This document shows, piece by piece, positions 1-10,666 of a stretch of 64,000 nucleotides of DNA; the first letter of the stretch is position 1; every line of letters starts with the position of its first letter. The notes under the pieces are model-generated. The model had not been told where the DNA came from. It ran no database searches and saw only the letters and a list, made by a program, of their open reading frames with translations. Made by a program: the position numbers and the translations under genes. The DNA is from Berberis thunbergii (lineage: Eukaryota; Streptophyta; Magnoliopsida; Ranunculales; Berberidaceae), in assembly GCA_003290165.1 (NCBI GenBank), contig QNQO01009171.1:1-64000 (forward strand), written 5' to 3'.

Positions 1-591
1 GAAGTTTAAGTTCGATTAGTAATATGATGTATTATTGATCCTGATGCTTTCTATCTGTGCCTTCCCAATTCTTTCCCAAGTTCAGATCATGCAATCTATT
101 GCATATTATTCAGTGTCACACTTTTCCTTGCAAACTGCATCATTCTCAAAAAAAATAATCTAAAAGATCCTAGTGCTGTGCATCTAGCTTTGGATCTAAT
201 AGAGAAAACACAAAGGCTCGTTAGGTTCACCATAGGCAGGATTCAACTAAGTACATAATTGTGAAGCTGTAATAATGTACTCATCCCTGATAAACACGTT
301 ACAGTTGGATTTAAACATAGTCAAAGCTAATCTTTAAACAGAAAAAAGGATGAAGAACAAACACAATGTTATTTGCTATACTTAAGAATTTATGAATCAG
401 CCTTTAGCTTTCTTTTTTCTGTTGGGTTCCTTAAATATGTCGGATATTCTTATGTTTGCCCAAGATATAAATTCCCAAATGATACTACAAGCATAAAACA
501 TCAACCAAATTAACCAAATTCATATATTAAAGACTGACAACAGTTATTCATCTAAAGCACATTTGCAAATAAATAACCCCTTCGAATCTTC
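1..591. other. Spacer, no gene seen
   Basis: AT-rich sequence downstream of the first PME pseudogene. I see no coding frame, RNA gene or repeat that I can support here. Confidence 0.5.
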
Positions 592-1857
592 TTAGCTCAC
601 ATCTCCAACAAATGGAATTTTTGTAGCTGGTAGCCATTCATTCCCCTGTATAAAATTGTTCACACTGAACTGATTTGCCTCTGTAGCATTCTTGATTACT
701 CTGTACCCGGGCCATTTAACCCTCATGGTTGTGTTTGATCCTGGACCGGTGTTCATGTACTCCCCATAGTAAAGTGTATTGAGAGCAAAAGTACCATTCC
801 ATTCTAACCATCCCGCTGGATCAATAAGATCATCAAGAAACGAACGCAGATACACTGTTCTTGAATATTCTTTCCATGGTCTACCTAGGTATGTCTTGAA
901 TGTGGTCTTCACTGGGATCAAATCAGCTGCAGCAGTGACTTTGCTGGTTATGATTGAAATCCCTGTGTTTTGGTTGGGGTCTACTCTTCCCTGAGCAGTG
1001 ACATGTTTGTTGGTTGGGGATTTGGCTTTCTCGCGTATAAATGCAGTTTTGAAACACAACTGCAGCATTCCCAAATATGAAATCCACGGTGCCGTAGATA
1101 TCACATTGTTGTAAAATGTCCGTAGCGAGTGCACATATAGGGTGTCTTGATAGCCAACAAAACTGCACCGATAAAAGCTGAAAGATCTGCACTACTCTAG
1201 GGCAACTGCCTGTATGTTTGCTAGGCCCTGCTGCATCTCGAAAGTCATGTCACGAGCGATGAACCCCTTTGCCCACCACAGCTGTAAATGCATGTAGCAT
1301 GATTAGTTTAATGTGGGGCTCGGGGACAAAGGATTATCATAAGTACATCTGCGGTTCTGCAATGGTTGCACCATTGCCCACCACAAAGAAATGCAACAGC
1401 CCCGGTGCTTATTTTTAAGTTTCAGGATTTTGTCCATGCTCAAATCGAGTAGAGATGTAAAATTGCACTCTCTTGTACCGTCTTCATTTTAACTAAAAGC
1501 TAAATTACGGGTTTTTAATTTCTTCATCCACTTAACCACATCCTTATTTACTTTTTCATAATTATTTTAATATGTTCAAAATTTTTATACCAATTTAATT
1601 TTAATTATACTATTATTAATTTCAACTAAAGATAATTATATTAATTAGTTTCAATTATATTATTAAATATATAATATTACTATTTTCAGTTATACTATTA
1701 TATTAGATATTTTTTAATTATACTATATTAATTTTAAACTTGACTAATTAAAAAATTGGAAATTAAAAAAAAAAAGTATTAATAATTAATTTTTTAATCA
1801 TTATATAAATATATCTTCTATTTTTACATTATTATTTAGATAATAGAGAGTCTTCCC

Positions 1858-1893
1858 TCCCCCCTAGCTGGTTTCCTCGACAATTAGAATTTT
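1858..1893. repeat. Degenerate arm of GC-rich foldback family
   Basis: A cytosine-rich stretch ending in CCTCGACAATTAGAA. It resembles the terminal arm (CCCTCGACATTTAGAA) of the complete foldback elements at 5112-5302 and 32161-32245. It lies in the intron of PME pseudogene 1. Only one arm is recognisable. Confidence 0.4.
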
Positions 1894-2127
1894 CTGTTAA
1901 AAATAATATAGCATCAGACAGGGAACAACAGAATAAGAAAGTCAGAAATACAACATCTCATCTTCTCCCTCAAACCAGCTGAAAGTCTTCTAAAGCTTTA
2001 CCACGTTTGATTCCACTGAGAACTTAAAACTAGGGTACAGAGTTTACGTTACTCCTGTGCTACCGACACTCACAAATCAGCCACTGTTCTATTTTTAAAC
2101 ACCCCGAGGGGATGGGCGACTTTAGGT

Positions 2128-2203
2128 TTCAGAATCAAATGTCGAGGAAGTGGGCGAGGAAACCAGCGAGGAAAACGAGGTGGCGGGGGTGAACATTTAG
2201 ATA
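2128..2203. repeat. Single arm of GC-rich foldback family
   Basis: Contains AAATGTCGAGGAAGTGGG, then GCGAGGAAAACGAGGTGG and GGGGGTGAAC. This matches the left arm of the element at 5112-5302 base for base over most of its length. The second arm is missing, so this is a half copy in the intron of PME pseudogene 1. Confidence 0.6.
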
Positions 2204-3865
2204 AGGTTGGTTAGTGTTTGAAGGCATTTGGTTTAGCTTATTGGGTTAGACTTTGAAAAAAAGGTTTATCTAGACAGGTCCACTAATAAGATGCTTTCTT
2301 TCCCCAGTTTATAGGATGTGTAATGAGTAAGTATCTGTTGCTTGATGGGAATAAAAGATTGTATTTGATTGTTTTCCGGACCGAGTCATTTTCTGTGTAT
2401 TGTCATATATACTTGAATCTTGATAAAATTGCATCATGTGGTGTACTCCCGGAAGAATCAACAAACTACTCATTATTTAGGGAAAACATTTATTTCTTGT
2501 TAGATTTAACTTCCTCAACTTTTTGCAACATTAGAAAAGTGGACAAGAAATCACATCAATCCCAAATAAAGTTGTGATTTAAATGAAATTAGAAGCCCTT
2601 TCTTGATAAATAATAATCACCCTTTTACTTTATTTATTCCAAAATGTCTATACCCCACAATCATCACAAGAGAAGCTTTCAAGTCATGGAAATGCTCTTT
2701 TTTTCCTAATGAAATGACATCCAGCTGGTCGATTGCTTTTCCTTTTTGTGGTAGAGTTCAAATTTCTAACGTGGGTTAGTTTTAGACAAAAGGACTCTGC
2801 GTTAGGTATTTAAACTTGTCCTAGAAAGTTAAGTCTTATGGTCTAAAAATAAATAAATAAATAAGAGGAGATTAGTGATACTTACCAACAGTAGCTGATG
2901 GAAGGTAGTCCATCCATCAACAACATCCTACTGGCCTTTACAACAGTATTCCCAATTCCATCACCAATGAACATCAGCATGGTCTTCTTCTTCACAACCT
3001 CTACATTCTCAAAATATGCCCCTCTCTTTATATAGATGACAAATCTATTTTGGTAGTTGAATTAGGTGCTGCATCGACTGCTGCACTTATCGTAGTGAAG
3101 TTCCCACTGCCCATCTTTGGCACCACAAATCAACTTCGTTGTGTTTGTTGCAGCTTGTAGTAGCTTTCGATCTTGTCTAGAAACCCATTTTGGATATCCA
3201 CCCACCATTCTCACCATACCCCGGGAGCAGTTCATCATCTTCGCTGAGTTCTTAGCCTTCGGGATCTTTCAGCATTGCAAGAGAGTTACTTACCAAACGA
3301 GAAATCTGGTACAGAGTTTTTCTCAATCAGGTGTCTCACATTTCCGTCACTAAAAGCAAACCCATCAAGACAAGTGTATTGATTGGTCATTGCACCACTC
3401 ATTCAAGGTCTGCAAGTCATTGAGATGTCTTGAACTTGAGTTGTTACTGGCCAAGTCTTTAAGACTAGATTTCAACTCAGTAATGGTATCTTGAAAGAGT
3501 TCTATACAATCATCTAGAGCTCTCTTTTGCAGTGGGTCTAGATGTCTGAGCTTGTGTTTCAGGCCAGTGCAGTTAGACTCCGAGGTTTTGACTACATTAA
3601 CTGTGTGGTCGACAGAAGCTGAGATGATTTGTGGGATTGATTTGGAAATAAGGTTAGGGAATGATGAGACTGTCTCGACACACAGTTTCTGGATATAGGG
3701 TGCCTTCACAAGCAGAGTGAGTACTTGGAGGTGTTTGTGGATGTGTAAATGGTGATTTTGGGGGGCTTTCTTGAGTGGAGTTATTGAGGAGAGGAGAAGT
3801 AAGAGAAGAGCTGAAATGGGTAGCAGAGAAAACAGGATTTTGGTTCTTCTTTTGGTGATATTCAT

Positions 3866-4504
3866 GGTGGTGGACTCCTGTTTTTGGGATGTTTGAGAGA
3901 GATGAAGATGAAGGTGAGGTGAAAATATGGTGATGATCACATTCAGGTCTAGTGGATCACCTGATGTGTTGTATGAGTTCAGATTTGTTTGTATGATTAT
4001 CATTTATAGGCATAGTGAGTGAACTGAGAAAGTGAGTTTGGGCTCTGGTTTGGTTCATAGTAATACCCATGAAATAATATATGGACTTTAATTTGTATGG
4101 CTCTAAGACAGCTTACATCACAATGATGTAAGGCTTTGCAACAAAGTCTTAAAGGACAACTGGAGTTCAGTTCTGGTCCATTCCTTTGAAAATTATGATT
4201 ATGTTTTTTACCAAAGATGAAATCACCAATTACTCTGAAAAGCTTGCTGGTTTCTGTGTAGATCAAGTGGTAATAGAAGCGGATTTTAGTTCATGTGTTC
4301 CCCACACGGTTCTTGTCGTTGTTAATCATAAGCGTCACGATTCTTATAAATCAGGTCTATGGTCTACCCCAATCATTACACTTTCCTTGCGAAAGGGTGG
4401 TGGCTTTCGGTGGATGTTCTCTGCATTAGAGTCCAAACAGGACCATGGGTGATAGCTTGAAAACCATATACTTATAAACTAATTCAGAAACCTCAAATTG
4501 GGTA
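3866..4504. other. Spacer between PME pseudogenes 1 and 2
   Basis: Probably holds the dead promoter of pseudogene 1 and the 3' flank of pseudogene 2, both on the minus strand. Short open frames here show no recognisable family. Confidence 0.4.
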
Positions 4505-4945
4505 TTATTTGTGCTCGTGTAGTCGTGTACAAACATGCAAGATGCAATATAAGTTATGAAGTGATAAAACATCATCAATCCACACATTCCCTTGTATAAG
4601 TAGTTCACACTGAACTGACTTGCCTCTAGCATTCTTGATCACTCTGTACGCAGGCCATTTGACCCTATTGGTTGTATTCGAACCTGGTCCTCTCACCGTG
4701 ATAGAGTGTACTAAAAGCATTTTAGCAAAAGTAGTAGCATTACATTCCAACCATCCTGCTGGATCGATCAGACTATCGAGATAGGGTTTAGCAAAACCAT
4801 TCTTGGATATTCTTTCCTTGGGTCTACTCGAGCATGACTTGAAGGAGGACAACACTGGAATTAAATCTTCAGCAGCGGCAACTTTGCTGGTTATGATTGA
4901 AGTCCCGGTGTTTTGGTTTTTGGCCGTTCTCCCTTGAGCAGTGAA

Positions 4946-5339
4946 TATAAAAGTTGTATATGAGAATTGTGTTTTTCTTGAATGAATCATAATGATATAG
5001 AGGTGTCCCTTTTATAGGGCTAATACAATAATCTAGATCCTATGATTTCCTAAACTATTGTTATCCCTATCTTCCTGATTAAGCACATATCAATTACAAT
5101 ATCTTAACATAGAGCTTTGCTATGCGTCGAGGGAAAGGGCGAGGAAAACAGCGAGGTAAGGAGGTGGCGGGGGGTGAACCGTTCACCCCCCTCGAGATAT
5201 GTGGCCGCGCGCGCATCTCGAGGGGGGTGAACGGTTCACCCCCCGCCACCTCTTTTACCTCGCTGTTTTCCTCGCCCTTTCCCTCGACATTTAGAATTCC
5301 CGCTTAACATATCATTTACAATACCTCAATATCTTAACA
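4946..5339 (-). repeat. Copia 3' LTR, interrupted by a MITE
   Basis: Starts TATAAAAGTT on the plus strand and ends CTTAACA, so reading on the minus strand it begins TGTTAAGAT. Length is 394 bp, or 194 bp without the 191-bp MITE and its 9-bp target duplication. That equals the partner LTR at 9272-9465. A purine-rich tract (minus strand TTGAGGAGGTG) adjoins at 5340-5355. Confidence 0.93.
5112..5302. mobile_element. 191-bp GC-rich foldback MITE with 9-bp TSD
   Basis: Almost the whole element is one inverted repeat. Arms of about 85 bp contain GTCGAGGGAAAGGGCGAGG, GAGGTGGCGGG and GGTGAAC and fold around a centre near 5195-5215 (GGCCGCGCGCGC). It is flanked by CTTAACATA at 5103-5111 and 5303-5311. 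The other LTR of the Copia element keeps the empty site with a single CTTAACATA near 9429-9437. A 9-bp duplication fits the Mutator (MULE) superfamily. No coding capacity. Confidence 0.93.
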
Positions 5340-8300
5340 CACCTCCTCAAGTTGGCAAGTGGATATCGTACACTCCTAACTTGTCAAGTAGAAAACAAAT
5401 GGTCCCTTGCCTAGTGGTTTCGTGAACAAGTCGACAAGCTGCATCCTTGTGGGTGTGTACATTGTGGAAATCAGCCTAAAAGTAAGATGTTGCACTATGT
5501 GGCAATCAAGTTTAAGTGGTTTTGTTCGCTCATAGAAGGACAGATCCTGGCAATATGCAAAGCCAACTGATTATCACAATGAAGTATCGCAGGTTCAGAA
5601 TGTGTGACGTGGCAAGTCTTTGAGGATGTATCAAAGCCATTTGAGCTCGCAACAAGCATTTGCCATTGCCCAATACTCCGATTTGACAGATGATTGTGAA
5701 ACAATGTTTTGTTTCCTTGTTTTCCATGAGATCAAGGAGTTGCCAATGAAGGTACAATAGCCCGTTATAGAACGTCTTGTAATAGGACAAGTGGTCCAAT
5801 CTGAATCAGAATAGCCTTTGAGTATGGAGACTGTTTTGAGGTGGAAGAAGATGTCTTGTCCAGGTGAACTTTTAATGTACCGTAACTCTCACAAAAACAT
5901 CATCAAGATGTGGCTCATGTGGCTCATGTATGTAACGGCTGAAGTAACATGGACATCGAAGCTAATGGCTGACCTGGTCACTGTGAGGTATATGAGACAC
6001 CCAACCAAGCGGCGATACCTAGTGGGATCATGCAACAATTTCCTTCTTTAGGCTTAAGTCTCAGTGTCTGTTCCATGGGAAATGATGAAGGACGTGTTCC
6101 CAATAAACCAACGTCATCAAGTAGTTCAAGTGCATATTTGCATTGCGAAATGAATATGCCTTTTCTGGATCGTGCCACTTCTATGCCTAAAAAATATTTT
6201 AGCAGTCTCAAATCTTTGATACGAAAATGATGATTGAGAAAGACTTGATGGATTGAATGGCTTGAGGATTGTTTATTGTAATCACGATATCATCAACATA
6301 AACCAAAATGACAATAAAGGAATTTTTGTTGGACCTTGTGATTAAAGAATAATCTGTCATAGATTGTACAAATCCAGCTTCTCGAAGGGCAGCAGTGAGC
6401 TTTGCAAACCAATTGTAGCTTGCTTGTTTTAATCCGTACAGTGACTTTTGTAGCTAAAATACTAAGTTCCCCCCATGTCTGCCAAACCCGGGAGGAGGAA
6501 TCATGTAAACTTCTTCATTTAGGTTGCTACGGAGAAAAACGTTTTGCATGTCGAGTTGATGTAGAGGACAATCACGAGCAACAACAATAGCAAGTAGGCA
6601 ACAAAATGTAACAAGTTTGGCAGTGGGAGAGAAAGTTTCAGTGTAGTCAAGTCCCTTCTTTTGTATATATCATTTAGCCATAAGTCGGGCTTTATACCTT
6701 TCGACAGTATCACCAGAGTTGTATTTAACTTTGAACACCCACTTACAATCAATGGGACGTTTGCCTGCAGGTAAAGAGGTGAGAATCCAAGTCTTATTTT
6801 GTTCAAGTGCTTTTATCTCATTTGTCATAGCTTCACACCAAAGAGGATCAGTGGAAGCCTGGGCACAGGTAGTAGGCTCAATGATTTTAGAAATGGATGC
6901 GACAAAAGAATGGTGAGTAGAAGATACATTGCTGTAGGAAATAAAATGAGAAAGTGGATATCGTGAACCCTTACCTGGTGTAATTGCAGAAGGTGACTCG
7001 GCATGAGATGTGGACATGGAACTATTTTAGTGGAAGTCTCTGAGAAGAACAAGGGCTGGGGAATGCGAGTGGATCATCGAGGAGGGGCAGTGGAGAAGGA
7101 ATATGCGACGAAGTCAGTGTACATGGAGTATGAGTGGGGGCAGGTGATCATGCGTGAGTGGAGGGAGAAGAAATATCGAGGTTGGGGGGGGGGATAAGGA
7201 TGTAGGTATAGATGGGGTGTCACAATTTAAAGGGGATGTTGGTACAAAGGAGATGTCGTTTGGGTTGGTGGTGGGTGTGGCTAATGCATTGGTAGGTGTG
7301 GTAGGGAGGGGAGGGACACAAAGGATCTACCAGTGGAAGTGTAGAGTAAGTAGGTGGGTTAGCTGTGGGAGTGGACACAGGGAGAGTGTTGGTTTTGGGT
7401 GTGGTAAAGGGAAATATGGTTTCATGAAAAACATCGTCGCGGCTAACCAAAAACTTGTGGTTGGCAAGGTCATGTAAATATATCTTTTGCCTGAAAGGAT
7501 AGCCCACAAAGACACATTTACGGGCTCGATTGTCAAATTTATTTGTGGGTTTGAGGCTAGTGGCATAGCACAAGCAACCGAACAGACAGAGGCATGTGTA
7601 AGTAGGTGGTCGACCAAAAAGAATTTGATAGAGTGTTTTGTTTGATATGATGGGTGTGAGGACACGATTGATAAGATAAGCAACAGTGATGACACATTCA
7701 CCCCAAAATTGAAAAGGGAAGTTGGCATGTAAGCATAGGGCTCATACTATTTCAAGAGATGTCGATGTTTTCTTTCAACGACCCCATTTTGTTGAGGTGT
7801 GTCGGAACAAGTGTGTTGGTAGATAACACCATTGTCATGAAAAAAAAAAGGTTTTAAAAAGGCAAACTCCCTCCATTATCGACAGGAATTGCCTTTATGT
7901 TAGTGTTAAATTGTGTGGACACAAAGGAAAATAAGGACTTAAGCAATTTTGTGTCTCAGATTTTAGTTTCATCAAATACACCCATGTGGCTCTTGAGTAA
8001 TCATCGAGTATGGTTAAAAAATATTTGGCATCAGAGTGGGAGGTAATTTTGTGTGGTCCCCAAATATCGCAGTGAATTAAACCAAAGGGTGCAATACTCT
8101 TTATTGAACTTGAGGGAAATGGTAATCTAATTTGCTTGGCTAATAGACAAAAATACAAATATGTTGAGGGAGATACCAGGGAATTGCTTGAATAACAAAC
8201 GAAATTTTAAGGGATGTCCCAATCGAAAATGCCACACATTACTTTGGATGATCACATGGTAGGTTGAAGAAGAGCGAAGATGTGGAACAAGATGATTTGG

Positions 8301-9251
8301 ATCGAAATAGTACAAGTTCCCATACCTCCTACCCAAGCCAATAATCTTCTGCATGTGCAAGTCATGTATGTAACAGAATGTAGGAAAAAAAAACAACAAA
8401 CAAAACAATGTAAGGACTCAGTAAGGCTTGGTACGGACAAAAGATTGACATTAAAGGAAGGAACGCATAAAACATCAGTAAGGCGAAATATATCATTAAA
8501 CTGTATGGTGCCTATTGAAGTGATTGGTGCTTTGTCCCCAGTGGGTAACCCAACTGGTGGAAGAGAAATGTGTGAACAAGTGGTAAAGAGATTATGAGAG
8601 TGTGTAATATGGTCAGTAGCGTTACTATCTATGATCCAGACATCCGGTAAACATGTTTGAGCGTAAAAACTAAAATAAGAAGAAGAATTGAGACCTGCAA
8701 AATTTGCTTGAGTTGGATTAACGTCATTCTTACCAACAACATCCATAATTTGCTTACACTGATCAAGAGTGAGGCGAGGTGCTATGGGCTTTAAATAATG
8801 AGTGGGCTGTGCTGGTACCTGGATGTTGTTGGCAGATGATTGTTGTTGAGGACCAGATTGGTTGGATTGATTGATGTTCCCTTGATATGTACGACCGTTG
8901 TTGTTGGATCGTGGTGGAAGTAAAGGTGTCGCCTATTGTGCTACTTGTGTCCAGGAGGAAAACCTTTGATGAAATAAAAAGTTTCCACATTGTGTGTGTC
9001 CATTACAGAAAACACAGTGTTTGGGCTCTCATTGATCCTGTGAAATGCTGTCATTGATGGTGGAAGATGATAGTCGATATAAGGGTGTTTTCACAAGGAT
9101 GTGCTCCAGGATGGTTTGAATAATGTAGGTAATATGGGTGGTCGATGTTTGATTGAATGTCAGTAGGTAAAACATGCATTGATTGGTTGTTTTGTTGGTT
9201 GGTGTTTTCTTCGGCTATGGTAGGTATATGAGGGATTGGGTGGAGATGCAA
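5340..9251 (-). pseudogene. Copia gag-pol remains (element at 4946-9465)
   Basis: Broken into many frames on the minus strand. In order: a gag-like start at 9251; a protease motif reading DSNATDHI near 8620-8640 (the family norm is DSGATDHI, so the active-site Gly is changed); GAG-preintegrase WHFRLGHP near 8230; integrase core FGLIHCDIWGP and DDYSRATWVYL near 7930-8080; RT start with CKWVFKVKYNSGD and RYKARLMAKG near 6680-6750; a YFLGIEVARS block near 6180; and an RNase H block with HCDNQLALHIA near 5570. Frameshifts separate most domains, so no functional polyprotein is possible. Confidence 0.88.
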
Positions 9252-9259
9252 AACCTATT

Positions 9260-9271
9260 GCTCTGATACTA
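9260..9271 (-). other. Primer-binding site of Copia element
   Basis: Minus-strand TAGTATCAGAGC directly inside the 5' LTR. It differs at one base from TGGTATCAGAGC, the usual plant primer site complementary to the 3' end of initiator tRNA-Met. Confidence 0.85.
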
Positions 9272-9465
9272 TATAAAAGTTGTATATGAGAATTGTGTTT
9301 TTCTTGAATGAATAATAATGATACAGATGTCTCCCTTTTATAGGGCTAATACAACAATCTAGATCCTATAATTTCCTAAATTATTGTTATCTTATCTTCC
9401 TAAATTAAGTACATATCAATTACCATATCTTAACATATCAATTACAATATCTCAATATCTTAATA
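9272..9465 (-). repeat. Copia 5' LTR (194 bp)
   Basis: Near-identical to the left LTR without its MITE. On the minus strand the 5' end reads TATTAAG where the partner has TGTTAAG, a one-base decay of the canonical TG. The element ends next to the target duplication GTGAA at 9466-9470. Confidence 0.93.
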
Positions 9466-9742
9466 GTGAAAGTGTTATGTTGCCCTGGGCTTGGCTTTCG
9501 CGCATATATATTGCAGTATTGGAACACATCTGCTTGCATTTCCAAATAGGAAATCCACGGTATAATACACGTCACATTGTTTGTAAGATTGGTGGTTCAA
9601 ACACTTAGATCCATTGCTTGATGTTTAATAGCCTTAGTTGAGTTCTCAAAAGTCATGTCTCGAGCAATGAATCTTATTGATTATTCAAAGAGAGGTTGGT
9701 GAAGTAGTAATGGGTCTTCCTTCCCTATCTTCCCATGGATCT

Positions 9743-10427
9743 TGATGCAATCATTTTTTTGCTCCCTGCTTTGACCTTGACCTACAAACCCGCTGACCTG
9801 CACAAGGAATGCACGTGAGCCACATACCACCATTTTGGTGGCCGATGGCCTTCTGATGCTAAAGTCAGGAATCTGAGGAAGGTGTAATGTTGTAAACAAT
9901 GAATTTGTAGTGTATTTTAGCTTACCAACCCCATGTCTTATTTATAGTGTTGGAGTCCTGGTTTGACCAGGCCCTAGATGGCGTAGTTTAGGGAAGAAGA
10001 TCTCCGTGAATATCCTTATCTAATTAGGAGTTGTGCTGTAGAGGGAAGTTTCCCCGTTAGCCTTGTGCTCCTAGATATGCGGGAGATAGTTTTCTTTTCG
10101 AGAGTAGTCTATAGGTAGAAGTCTCCATATGTAATATATACTCTGAAATTTGCTTCCTAGTTTGAAGCAAAGAGCTGATGTAATTGCCCATTTAAAGCTG
10201 ATCCTCAAAATACTTGTCTTAACAGGGCTTACGGATATTGAGGATAGCTGTGAGACACGCGGGCTTAGCAAGTTGTAAAAATTCGAGTATGTCTGGCGGA
10301 CTGCATTGGGCGGGCTTAGAACCGCTTGGGCCGAGTCAGTGTTGGGCTGACGCTAGGGCCAGTTATTCCTCGAGATCATCATGACACATGTACGGTGCAT
10401 AGTTTGGACCGTTTCGGTGTATCATCA
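9743..10427 (-). repeat. Tat-like element 3' LTR
   Basis: Aligns along its length with 17856-18533, including the shared ends TGATG and GGTGTATCATCA. The adjoining plus-strand CTACTCCTTCCG is a purine tract on the minus strand, as expected before a 3' LTR. Confidence 0.9.
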
Positions 10428-10666
10428 GCTACTCCTTCCGAGTAGTACGTCATCACATCGGTTCACTAAGTCACTTCTTGAAAAAATATGCCGCTAATGA
10501 TGATTAAGTCTGAATCATTTCTTGAGCCGCCCTTCATTAATTGAATGTGTGTCGGTTTAATGGAGAAGAGGCGAGAACCCAATCCCTATTTAGGTATTCC
10601 TTATGCGGAAACTTACTCTTCTATATTTTTTTCACACTTAAACATTTTGCTTTGTTCATCTTCTAA

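Larger units (their letters stand above)
592..3865 (-). pseudogene. PMEI-PME pseudogene 1 (two exons, frameshifted)
   Basis: Remnant of a pectin methylesterase with an N-terminal inhibitor domain. Exon 1 runs from an ATG at 3865 to 2886: a hydrophobic signal segment (Leu-rich), then a PMEI domain that breaks by frameshift near 3385, where TCLDGF continues in another frame. The GDG and GWTTF blocks of the catalytic domain lie near 2886-3000. A donor GTAAG follows at 2885-2881. Exon 2 begins at 1281 after an AG and starts [14 protein letters not shown]. It keeps [25 protein letters not shown] and a normal C-terminus ending at 592, but is frameshifted around 1010-1230, so the Gln/Asp region is not readable in one frame. 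The intron position matches the intact PMEs further on. The intron is about 1.6 kb, much longer than the roughly 80-120 bp of its relatives, and holds AT-rich filler and foldback-repeat arms. Confidence 0.85.
4946..9465 (-). mobile_element. Ty1/Copia retrotransposon inserted in PME pseudogene 2
   Basis: A nearly complete but coding-dead Copia element on the minus strand. It is bounded by a perfect 5-bp target duplication GTGAA (4941-4945 and 9466-9470). The two LTRs are both 194 bp once a nested 200-bp insertion (MITE plus duplication) is subtracted from the left copy. A primer-binding site for initiator tRNA-Met adjoins the right LTR and a purine tract adjoins the left LTR, so the right LTR is the 5' LTR. 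The internal order gag, protease, integrase, RT, RNase H is that of Copia. Insertion is in the same orientation as the host pseudogene. Confidence 0.95.
4505..9690 (-). pseudogene. PME pseudogene 2, exon 2 split by a Copia element
   Basis: Second minus-strand PME remnant. The upstream half of exon 2 lies at about 9690-9466: [11 protein letters not shown], then a deletion that removes the Gln-Asp (YQDTLY) region, then a degenerate TVDFLFGNA block. The downstream half lies at 4945-4505: TAQGRTAKNQNTGTS, then a decayed LGRPW region reading SSRPKE, then LIDPAGWLE and GPGSNTTNRVKWP. The two halves join directly once the Copia element (4946-9465) and its GTGAA duplication are removed. Exon 1 and the PMEI domain were not found; the Tat-like element inserted at 9743 may have separated them or they may be deleted. 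Confidence 0.85.

Noticed and set aside
2323..2577. 84-codon plus-strand frame in the intron of PME pseudogene 1
   Set aside because: No recognisable domain and AT-rich composition; likely chance.
5122..5307. Open frame inside the foldback MITE
   Set aside because: Low-complexity translation of an inverted repeat; the TSD shows it is a MITE.
9260..9271. tRNA-like sequence
   Set aside because: Only the 12-bp primer-binding complement of initiator tRNA-Met; no cloverleaf. No tRNA or rRNA gene was recognised anywhere in the window.
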